A DNA stretch of 64,000 bases from Temnothorax longispinosus (Eukaryota; Arthropoda; Insecta; Hymenoptera; Formicidae). The DNA lies in the NCBI RefSeq assembly GCF_030848805.1, contig NC_092359.1, positions 4,887,001 through 4,951,000 of the forward strand, read 5' to 3'. Position numbers and translations under genes: made by a program. The notes beneath the pieces are model-generated. The model made no database searches and was not told the origin of the DNA. It worked only from the letters and a program-made list of their open reading frames with translations. Shown piece by piece: positions 54,001 to 64,000 of the stretch. The number at the start of each line of letters is the position of its first letter. Positions within the stretch are counted from its first letter, which is position 1.

Positions 54001-57000
54001 ATCCACGCCGGAGATTTGACAGAGTAATGCAACCCTATGCACAATCAGTCTAATGACAATGGATTAATTAATCACTGCGTTGGAACGCTCGACGTACATT
54101 GGAGAAAGTCGGTCGTTAGGGAGATCGATTTTGAAGTTTCTATCTAAACGTGTTTCAAAGTTTTTTGTGCTTGACGATTTTATTTGCGCGAATATATCCT
54201 GTTTCGTATAATATTTAGATCACAAAAAATGCAAGAAAATTTATCATTTAACTGTCTATAAATATATCGTCAAGTCGTATCTAAAAATACTGTTTTACAT
54301 TTTTATATATAAACCGTCATTTTATATCAATTATAAAAAATCCAAAAATATTAATTAATTTAAACGTACTTCAGTTTCTTTGGCTATTGAATTGAGGTAG
54401 TATCAGGTAGTCTAAATTAAAATATGCAATATTTAAAATCTTAAATTTATTGATTTTCGCGGTATTACCGGCTTCTGCGGATCGCGGGATTTTATACGGC
54501 ACCTTCAGGGAAATTGACTCGCAAAGCGTACGTACTGTTGGTACAAAGAAAGAAGAGATTCATAAGGCAGGACTGCGGAATATCTCATAAGATAAACCAA
54601 TATTATAAATTATTCGGATCCATTTCAAGGAGCCGCGGCAAAGGCGAAGCTCCGAGCGAGTGGCTTCCGCATAATGCGAAATGGTATAATAACTGGCACG
54701 ACGGCGACCTTCCATCAGCCGCTGCCATCTTGAATTTACGGAAAAATTATCTTATCACCTCGTTCTTCATTTCTCGCCGCGAAATGAATCCCCGACCATT
54801 TTCGAAGACGCGTTTACCTTCGTCGGACAAAGACTTAGTGGTTCCGGCAGAAGAGAAGCGAGATCGAGAGAACGCATAAATTTTATTGCCGGTCTTCTAT
54901 TATCGCGGGACGTATCCCAAATGAATATAAACCGCCGCTCGAAAAATGACATGCTTGATAAGACGGCCTCTTTAAGTTACGGTGTTGAGAAAAGCGCGTC
55001 GGAGCGCGACATCCATTGTCCGTGGCAGGAATCCCACCCATTGTGCATCGAAACAGTATCCGATGGCGGCTTTAGCGAATCTTCAGACACCGAAGTAGCT
55101 TCTGTCTCTCGCACGAAAGCGATTCTAAGACCTTTAGATACCGCGGACGCTGTTGCGGTGAATGCACATTGAACGGCATTCAGTTAACTACGGGGCAGCT
55201 TCTCTCGCGGCTTCGTAAGGGAGGGAGGATTTCTCAAGATAGATCCTGCGGAGAGGTCGGCCAATGCCGCCACAACACCGCAAGGCTCAACTCGGATGGT
55301 CGCATGGGGATTTGGGGTTTTACGTTGGTCAGGTTGCATCAACAAGCCTCGAAACCTTATCTCGAAATCGCCGCTGGCTCGGGCCATCCCATAGGATCGC
55401 CCCAACAGCTGCTCCGGTTCGCCGCGATTAACGACGGCTTATAAAACCAATGTTCCTCCGTCTCAAATTAGAGTACGAAGTACGGCCAGCCATCGCGAAA
55501 CTTTCCGCTGGATCTGGAAATTGGATCCGCACCGAACTGGGAGGAAGGGGGGGAGGAGAGCGCGACCCAATTATACGAGAGGTTCTATCTCGGTTGTAGA
55601 TTCGTTAACCGGCCGAATTATCGCCAAAGAAAACTTCGCGTCTGTATATATATCGCTACAAAGCGATATACAGTAAACGCGTCGCCTGGAATCTGATTAA
55701 TTTTCGCGAACCGATTCAGGGCTAGTTGCAAATATTGTCCTTCCGTCCGGCACTTTTGTAGTCCTTGACGCCGCGCGAGAGCTTCGAGTACACCGGGAAA
55801 GAGTAGCGAACGGCTGATTAAACAGCACGCCCCATGTTCCGTCTCGAGTAATTAAAGAACCCCCGCGGAGCCTCCGGGTCTCGAGCACGCCGAATAAACT
55901 TCGTATCCCGGTTGCCAGGAACGAGAGGTATCCACCGACACTGCAAAGACTGCGATGTCTATCTGGTCCCACCCTCCGTTTTCCTCCTATCACCTTGGCT
56001 TGCCGCACGTCCTCTCTTTCTCTTTCCGCCATTTCTGCCTCTCTTATCCGCGCGCACGAGAAGTTGGATTAGATAAGTTTGCCGTTTAGCTAGCTGCGAA
56101 TGGGCTTGGCTTAGCTGATCCGTGCCGAGTCTCTCCGATTTCGGTTTTGTTTGATTTGCCTCAGTTTGGCGCGAGAAACGAAGTCTCCCCGGCTGTCTGA
56201 GAGAAGTGCCGTCGCTCAAGTGGTTTCCGGCCTGTTATTGGCCCGGCAGCCTCGCGCGACGTCGTGTCGCGGGTTTTCCGCCTGCGAACTTTTGACTTGA
56301 CGAATACCCCGGTCCCTGTCCCGGCGATACGCCGTATTCAATTTCCATCGATACGTAAGGGCCGTATTGCATGCGCGGTCTGCGGAAATCTCGAGTTTCC
56401 CTATATACTCGGATTGACCGGGTGTAGCGTGTAAAACAGGGTCGCTCACTCTATCGGATATATAGAGTGAATTTGGTTTCATTGGCTCTAACTTTCTATC
56501 TTTTTTACCATTTCTACGCACAACGAGCGAATATAAATATTTATCGACTTTTTCTAGTCTCGTCTTAGTTCGTGTATGATATCATCGAACTTTACAATAG
56601 CAGTTTACCTTTGAATACGTAGAATAAATGTCATCGATGGAATATTAAATATGAAGCAGGTAGACAAAACTGTTTTATCGAATACGAAATAAGAAAGAAA
56701 CAGAGTGGTAGCAACATTTTTCTCTTTTCATAGAATGCAAGATTATGTTTTGCTTATATTTGCTATGAATATGCAATGAAACAAAGAAGTAAGAACAGTC
56801 GATGTTCTAAATTTTTATACAGTACCGAACATGAATGTACAGAACATGAATGTTACATTTTCTTCTCTATTTTTCATGTTTTATAATTTGTGAGTTTGTT
56901 TACACGTTTCTCGAGGTCTCATTAAAGAAATACGTTAGCGCAATTAATTTATTCCACGATCGAGTGACTAATCTTCTCGAATGTCGATTTTAAAGGCGGC
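51008..57000. other. Non-coding segment, alternating CpG-rich and AT-rich
   Basis: No gene recognised. CpG-rich at 51640-52480, 53000-53930 and 54480-56500. AT-rich at 52500-52700, 54160-54460 and 56520-56960. A stem-loop with a four-base loop lies at 55649-55670. A 15-bp direct duplication (GAACATGAATGTACA-like) lies at 56827-56853. Confidence 0.6.
55642..55673. repeat. Hairpin with 9-bp stem and 4-base loop
   Basis: TATATCGCT and AGCGATATA pair around ACAA. The outer CTGT/CAG bases extend the stem beyond a 4-base bulge. Confidence 0.8.
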
Positions 57001-60000
57001 TACGTGTAATTTGCGAAAGTACTAAAGGAATCCAGTCGGTCGTCGAGCAACGGGATTACTCTATGCTAACTAATCCCCGTGTGGTGGATCCTGCGAAGAT
57101 GTCGACTTAATTTCTCGGTCCCCCGAGTAATTTGTTCCGGATAGCGGCGGGCATTAAGTAGATGTAGACCCATCTAGGCTCCATGACGGGCTTCCCCTCA
57201 TGTCTCACCGCGCTTCGGCAGCTGAAAAGGGGTCTCAACGTATCTGCGAAAGTGGGGGACGAACGATAGCCAGGAGTAATTTTACGGGGGCCGAGCAATC
57301 CACCTTACCATGACCTCTCTTCTCTAGGACCGTCCTTTCTTATCTTCCTCTATCCACCTTCGTTCTCTCTTGCCCTCCGTTCGCCCGTCGCCGCCTCGAG
57401 CTCCTTTTCCTTCTCGTATAAGAGCTTAAGTGGTTATTTTCTCCGGAGATATGGGACGTGCACGACGAGCGATGAAAGCCCTCTGTAGGACACCGCTCTG
57501 TTCTTACCGCGAACAGGTGAAGATAGCTCGCGTACGCCATCGCGAGTAAACCGAGCACCGAATGTTATGTGAGATAGGGATAATGTTTCGTGTTTTTGCC
57601 AGTCTGAAAATACTTTGCGCAGTCCTAGACACGATGTCGTCTCTCGACTGACATTGTCGCGACATGATAAAATGTAAAGCTCGAAACATGCAAGGATTTG
57701 CTAGAAATGTCACAAGAGTATAATAAGGTGTAGTATTTGCATCAGGGATGCCTTGCGTGATAACATTGCGTCATTTTTTGTTAAAAAATTCTGGATTTAT
57801 TAGGTTTGTTAATTATACATTGTTTTAATTCAAACTAATTATTGTTCACGATAGAATCATCGTGTTATTGTTATCACGACGGAATAATGCGATCTTGGAA
57901 AACGAGGCTGAATACCGTTAAATCTCGTTGACGAAGATCGACCGACATTTAGTTAGCATAATTACTCTCATGTAGGCCAAGCGCTATCGCGGCGAATCTC
58001 TCGAGGTAGTGATAAAGCGTGAACGGAAGGAGCCTAACGGAGGTCAGGGAGAGACAACAATGAGAGAAGCCCCTTATCGGATTCGCAGTCGTCGTTAATT
58101 AGAAGGTTTACGGCGGGAGGCGATATTCGGAAAAAGAAGTAGGATGGAAACGCGCGAATGCTGGCTGTTTCGCTAAAACATATACATATTGGCAAAAGGC
58201 TCATTGGCCGCGAGCCCAAGAGCGGATGCTTTCGCGGTCTAACTACGTTACTAATTTGATGTTACGCGAATTAAAGTTAATAAATAACACAGTTTGCGCG
58301 CAACCTGAATGCTACCGTGTTCTTGTGACCGGTAATGACTGGACATTACGTCCGCAAAACTAATTCCTTCGGTATAATAGCGAGGCTGCACGCCAAATCG
58401 TTAACGATGCCTGGCTCCGTATCTGCTTATTTTACACATATACACGTGCGTAGTGGCATATTGATTACGTTTCTTTTTATCATTCCCAGATTAGCGAATA
58501 GCATCCGTATACTTACGCAGAGCTGAATTAGCTATATTCTTGGGTTAATTTAGAATTGATCTTTTTTGCAAAACAAAATACTGAGATATTTTTCAAATTA
58601 TAAACGGTTTAAAATTTTTCAAAAATTTTATGAGGGGTAAAAGCGCGATACATGATGCGCCTCAATGCATCTTATGCGTGGAATAAAAGAGCTTTTACTT
58701 TTCCTCTTCGTAATTTTGTTTGACTTTATATCTTCGGGAAATAATATTAAAAGTAGTAAACTCGATAATCTTATTCTTAGCTAGAATTATGATGGAGAAG
58801 AGGACTACACAAGCTATTGCGATAAAAAGTTCTTGTAAAACTGTATTTATGTGAGTTTCACGTCGACTTTACACTGATGGGAGTTTCAGTTTTTAACATT
58901 ATCCAGGTTACAGCGTCATGCCTGAGAGCATTAGGAACTTCAAGATCCGCGACGTTTGCGGATTTACCATCGCCGTTGAATTTTAATATTTTAAAGCGAA
59001 CGGATAACGCATTATTCATGGCAGGCGCGGCGCATAATGCGTATTCATGACGATGAATGATTAATTCGATTATTACGGGCAAGCGTATCGACAAGTGCAT
59101 CACCGTCGTCGTCGGTCGAAGAGTAATTACGGGCCGCGCATTTCAAAACAGCCCGGTTTCTTGCATATTAACACGGCTTGTGCCGCACGGAGGCAGGAAC
59201 GTTAATAATCACTTAACGGGCTTTAAAGTTACATCGCGCCAGCCTGGCTAGGAGCTTAGTTTTGTTCGAGATTTATGGGCCGAGCGCAGTTTCGAGAACA
59301 CCCCAACAGTGTTATAGGTATACATGCGCCGCCATTTCGGGAGAGCCCGGTTTTCACCATAGCTTTAGCGGATACGCACCGGAACATTCATCGGGATTAG
59401 TACCACGGAACGGTGGTACCGCGTATACGTGTATACTTGCCATGCGGATCCTGCAAACATTTTCCGTTAATATATTAATTCTCAAGTGTCGCCGAAGGAA
59501 GCCGACAGGATGCAATAAAACGCGCACGGGTTGATTGTGTTTATGGTTGTCTTGAAGTTGGTTTTGAAAATCAATTAGATTTTTTCAAAATATTTTCGTA
59601 ATGTTGCCACGATCAATTATCTAAATTTTGCATCCATCAGAAAACCTTTCAATTTATAATGTATATACACAAAATATTCTCGAAATGGTTTAAACGTGTT
59701 TTTGCAACACTCCCGCGATTGTTTGCCTCTGGGATCTCTCACGGTGTCGAGCGGTTTCAAGGGACGCCGTATTTACCTTCTCGAAAGAGGGAACAGGGAA
59801 GCTAGCTGCGTGATATGTCAAAACGGATGCCATGTAGATCGCCGAGTCTCCACATCGCGTTCTCTTTCGACACTACGCAACGCGTCTTGAGAATTCAACG
59901 AGTACCACAAAAAGGGATCCCGTGAAAGAAAGTCACGGTTTCGTCGGCTAGGCGTTTCGCATGGATGTGAGATGATGCATCGCGGACCGGTTAGGTAAAC

Positions 60001-60090
60001 GTTGCATTTGCATCTAAAAGAGTCTGCCAGTAGTTTATATGAAAATGTAAAATGAAACAGTATTTCACATTGGATCTCTTCCGCGCTATG

Positions 60091-60147
<57 letters not shown>

Positions 60148-60172
60148 TCTCTTCCTCTCTTCCTCTCTTCCT
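60091..60172. repeat. Compound microsatellite (TC)n-(TTCCTCTC)n
   Basis: A TC tract to about 60144 passes into three to four TTCCTCTC octamers. Confidence 0.96.
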
Positions 60173-61673
60173 CCTCTTTTCTTCTTCGTTCTTTGTTCCG
60201 TTTCCTTCCGATCTCACTTCTCTCTTCTAAGCTGCTTGGCGAGCACTGTCTGCACGAACTGCACCACAAACGTAGCCAGTAGAATCAATTTTCTTCCTTC
60301 ACTGGGAGGAATTGGAAGGTTACTACAAATATTTACCCAGACCTATTAAAGGCATGCAACGCGCCATCGCGGAAAACGATTGGTAGTCTGCAATCGATAA
60401 TCGCCGGTCGATATCTTTATGCGTACTGTTTTTTGAAACAGCAGATATATCGTAATGCGAGTTTTTTCTGCAGACTTTCGACTGTGCATTGATAGCATGG
60501 GAAAAATATCGCCTTGTATAAAATTCATCCGCGAAGTGACGCTTCACGACCAAGATGGAAACACTTTGCGTTGTATATCTTTAGATACATACAGGTCGAG
60601 AGATGGAGTCGTTACCGGCGAGACACCATCTGTTCCCGGCAGAAATTTCATCCCCGCGTAAAAAGCGAGCGCAAGGATCGGGGAAGGGTGGATATAGCTA
60701 GCATCTACACGATGACCCGACAAAATGTTGTTGGCTCTCTGTATAGCGCCGCGGTAAATCCACCGGTTCGTTGGGTGCTACCTGATCCGAACCAAGTGGT
60801 GGATTTACTCTTGGGCTCTAAGAGGCGATAACTTGCGGTTATGTTATCGGAATTGCGCTTTAACGCGGAACCACCGGAGCGCGAATCGCCGGTACCTTAT
60901 AATGGAAAATGTGGCGGGACTCGTCGCTACCGTCGATGTATCAATGTATCCCTCAAATCATTCGCACAATCACTACTGATATAAATTAACGAAGGAAATT
61001 TAGACTCTATCTGTTACCGTTACGCTGCGAATTCTTTTCTCTTAGAATTGCAGAATATCTAAATTTTGTGCATAAATTTGTATGAATTTTCTAAACGCGC
61101 ACGCGAGAGGTAGAATCGTAAAAACGAAATATATTCGACCCTCGCAAAACGCATACGGAATACAGACGTCGTTGAAGTTAACCGGGGCAGCGGATAGCGC
61201 ACGCGTTTCAGACATAATTGCGAGATGGCGTAGAAAAATAGGTGAATAGGTACGCGAAGTGGTGAAGAGAGTTTTCTTTGCTGTCCCTTGTCGACCGTAA
61301 CAGGAATGACCCTCTATTACCCAAAAGCGCCCGAGGTAGCGCGGTGAGAGAGCGACTTTGATAACGCGCTTAACTAAGCGACTAAACGGATGTAAATCTA
61401 TGCAGATTGCCTGCTGACAAAAATCTCGCGTACTCGAGAGCTCGCGCGGGCTCGCCTCCGCGGGCTGCTCTCCGACTCCGACGGTAGTTTCCTGCAGGCG
61501 GAGTGTGCACTTAAAGGACACCCTTGGGACGAATTAGGTCGCTAATGGCGCGTCGTCGGGTCGCGATAGGTACCAACTTCGGGGACGCTTCTCGTTGTTT
61601 AACGGCGCGTCTATTCCACGCGAATCCGCAGCGCCGTGTCTGATTCCCGCGTCCGACTTCCACTTTCCAGTGT

Positions 61674-61695
61674 CGCGCGCGCGCGCGCACACGCG
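61674..61695. repeat. Alternating CG/CA tract, 22 bp
   Basis: Seven CG units followed by CACACGCG give strict purine-pyrimidine alternation. Confidence 0.93.
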
Positions 61696-62078
61696 AATTA
61701 TCGCCGCTACGAGACACAACAATACGGAGTGTGGCGTTATTCGGGCACGTGTATATGTCTGTGAGCTCTTCGAGCTCGAGGCTTGTCGTACGACCGCATA
61801 TTTCCGGCCCGATTGTCAGCGCCTCTCTCGCTACCGCGCGATTAAACGCGACCGAAGGAAGGTTTTCCTTTGTCCCGGCAAAATAAAAGGCACCGCGAAT
61901 CGACGCTTTTTCCCACGGGACTCAGATCCTAGGTGATCGTTTAATTGGCAATCCACGAGGGAGAAAGGGCGCAGCGGCGCACCAACCCACGAAATAAAAC
62001 GGCCGCCGGCAACCGTAGATACCGACTCCCAACCTAACTCGATGGCTCGTTCGGATTGGCGTGGTTTCACATGGGGGT

Positions 62079-62129
<51 letters not shown>
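62079..62129. repeat. Long (GA)n microsatellite
   Basis: About 25 GA units with one AAA interruption near the start. Purine on the + strand, opposite in sense to the other long tracts. Confidence 0.97.
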
Positions 62130-62130
<1 letters not shown>

Positions 62131-62882
62131 TGGACCGGATAACAAAACCCGTGCAATGTAAATGTATGTAGATTGGTCGCTCTTTTTGCGGCACTGTGTG
62201 TGCAATCTAGCACCGTGGCACTTTCCACCCTCGTCTACTCTCTCTCTGTTCAGCCTCGTCCGTCTTTCTCTCTCTTTCCTACACATTCCTATGCTATCAT
62301 TTTCCCTCTCCCTTTTCCTACACGTCCCTTTTATCCTCACTCGCTCTTTCCCGCTGTCTCCGAATAATCACCTTCTCTGGTAATTACACCCCCGCCTATC
62401 GCTGACCCCCGAGTTCCCTGATTTATGCCGCTCTGTTCGCTGACGTCTAACGACCTCCAACGTTACGTATCGGCATTTGCCTCGGCGCTTTCCCAATGCC
62501 AGAATCACCGGTGGCTACCAACGCTCCCGTCATCGTTCCTATCGGAATGCGATCATTCATCCGCGCGGTAACGCTAAACGTTGCCACGCCGTTGAACGCT
62601 GCACCCCGCTTTATTCCACCCCCAAACGTATCCCGCATTCGGACACGACGGCGCGGCGTACGGCGTGCAACGATGATATACCGTGAACGGATGTAGAAGC
62701 TATGCGACATTAGTCAGCTTTTATGGATTAAATTGCCCGTGGACTTTAGTCGCTCATTTTGTATGAAAAATAAGCTTAAAATTCTTATTTTGTTCTGTAC
62801 TTATATATCATTATTTACTTTAAAACAGAAATCCATTAATCTGAATTTGATCGATTTTTCTTCATAATTCTTTGATCGATCC

Positions 62883-62886
<4 letters not shown>

Positions 62887-62961
<75 letters not shown>
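62887..62961. repeat. Compound microsatellite (TC)n-(TA)n
   Basis: About 14 TC units join directly to about 23 TA units. The TA part is self-complementary. Confidence 0.97.
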
Positions 62962-62963
<2 letters not shown>

Positions 62964-64000
62964 TTCAACGCTACGATTTAAGCGCGATGAAAATTTCATT
63001 GAATCTAATCACATTACAAAAATCTAATCTTTCATATCGTTACTGACGGTCTCTCAAACTATTGATTTTTTGAAACGCTCGAGACTAACGAATGCTGCAC
63101 GTGACGTGAAAATAAGTCGTCGCCGTTTTTTCTTGGTAGGCAGTGTGAGATTCTCCTTTAAAGGCGATGCAACCTAGGTTGCCGTCGGAAGGTAGGATAA
63201 CGTTGGTTCATTAATAAAACCTCTAGGAGAAGTCTAGCGAGAGAGAAAGAGAGATCGAAAACTCGAGGATTTGAGCTGGTAATCGGCAAATAAACGACAT
63301 GGACACGCGGACTAACCAGTAATAACGCGCGCAAGTGGTTTAATCCATCACTGATATCGGTGGAAGCTATATTAATGGCCGAGCACTCCCGCGGACTACA
63401 AGAAACGATCATAATGAAGTAAGTGATCTGCCATGGAATCGTTCATCACGAATTGCGGTTAAACTTTCAATCTCTTAGTTTAAATCTTCTATGGAGAAGA
63501 GAATCTAAAGAGAATAATTGCATTTAAATAATGTAGTAAAGTTGTATTAAAATTTATCGAAAGACTCAAATGGAATCGAAAACTTTGATTTTATTATACA
63601 TTGTGAATCATTCCCATGTAATCATACAAAGAATATTTTTTTTATATAGGCAATATTTTTTTATGACCTTAGAATTTTATTTCGTCGTCAAACTGTCGCT
63701 AATGCGTAGAGATCGAAAAAATTGTTCTGCTTTTCTTTTCTTCGAAGGTTCAGAATCACTGAACTCTGTCGTCACGGCATCGCGATTATTTGTCGGAGGA
63801 CAAGAAGCCGCCGTCGAAACGCGTGCGTGTTTGCGTAATGGCGTTACCATGCCTAGTCCTTGACGTGTCGGGTATACGGGGCCCCTACACGTCGCGGTTG
63901 CGCTCCGAGTCCCATGGAATCCCAGAGTGTGCCTAGGAAGCAATTCGGTCCTAGGAAACTCCATCAATCAGCCCGCGGTGCAGACGGTTTAAAAGCAGTC

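Larger units (their letters stand above)
32333..64000 (+). other. mib1: Downstream giant intron of mib1 (5' part)
   Basis: It starts with the GTGAGT donor. The next Mib1 exon should begin with a C or T completing Ser and continue with an AMR(V/I)LL-like stretch and a GYTALHLAA ankyrin repeat. No such sequence was seen down to 64000. The intron probably runs past the window end. It carries most of the long microsatellites and the 10-bp tandem array described separately. Confidence 0.72.
57001..64000. other. Non-coding segment rich in long microsatellites
   Basis: No gene recognised. It holds TC/GA/TA microsatellites at 60091-60172, 62079-62129 and 62887-62961, and an alternating CG/CA tract at 61674-61695. 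AT-rich DNA lies at 57720-57900 and 58540-58860. CpG-rich DNA lies at about 59040-60000 and 60660-62060. Open frames up to 169 codons overlap the microsatellites and are low-complexity shadows. Confidence 0.6.

Noticed and set aside
54393..54402. TGAGGTAGTA, identical to the first ten bases of let-7.
   Set aside because: The match stops there and no complementary arm lies nearby, so no hairpin precursor is possible.
58928..58938. TAGGAACTTCA, matching the start of miR-276.
   Set aside because: The rest differs and no pairing arm (GTTCCTA-like) lies within about 100 bases. A match of this length is expected by chance in 128 kb of strand against many microRNAs.
61042..61521. 159-codon minus-strand frame.
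   Set aside because: No recognisable motif and a CG-rich background. Probably a chance frame.
61831..62340. 169-codon minus-strand frame with a Ser-Leu run.
   Set aside because: The run is simply the GA microsatellite read on the other strand.

Overview
This window looks like a eukaryotic chromosome segment and is almost entirely intronic. One exon can be assigned with confidence: 32181-32332 on the + strand. It has a clean acceptor (TTGCTTGCAG) and a strong donor (GTGAGT), and it encodes one full and one partial ankyrin repeat of the E3 ubiquitin ligase mind bomb (Mib1), the ligase that drives Delta endocytosis in Notch signalling. No neighbouring Mib1 exon could be found by eye in the 32 kb before it or the 31.6 kb after it. 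The simplest reading is that the window holds the end of one very long intron, one 152-bp exon, and the start of a second very long intron.

The organism is most likely an insect, and probably a hymenopteran such as an ant. This is inference from four things: an arthropod-like Mib1 exon inside giant introns, CpG-rich non-coding DNA (many CG-dense stretches alternating with AT-rich ones), abundant long TC/GA microsatellites, and short hymenopteran-style low-complexity blocks. No single diagnostic marker, such as a telomere repeat or rRNA, is present.

Layout: 1-32180 is the upstream intron. It has AT-rich islands at about 8200-9350, 12830-13130 and 15600-16240, CpG-rich stretches at about 17000-18250, 19640-25300 and 26150-31300, and scattered simple repeats. 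32181-32332 is the Mib1 exon. 32333-64000 is the downstream intron. It holds a GTC run, TAG runs, a purine-rich block at 43620-43860, a striking 10-bp tandem array at 44449-44540, alternating-CG tracts near 38.2 kb and 61.7 kb, and the longest microsatellites of the window at 50.9, 60.1, 62.1 and 62.9 kb.

No tRNA, rRNA, recognisable microRNA, CRISPR array, intact transposon or viral sequence was identified. Open reading frames of 60-200 codons occur on both strands, but they overlap each other, have low-complexity or unrecognisable products, and are best read as chance frames in CG-rich DNA. One minus-strand frame at 44585-44998 is singled out as worth checking because it sits just upstream of an array that supplies five AATAAA hexamers on its strand. 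I found no convincing new biological system here. The structural DNA oddities in the findings are the most interesting content.
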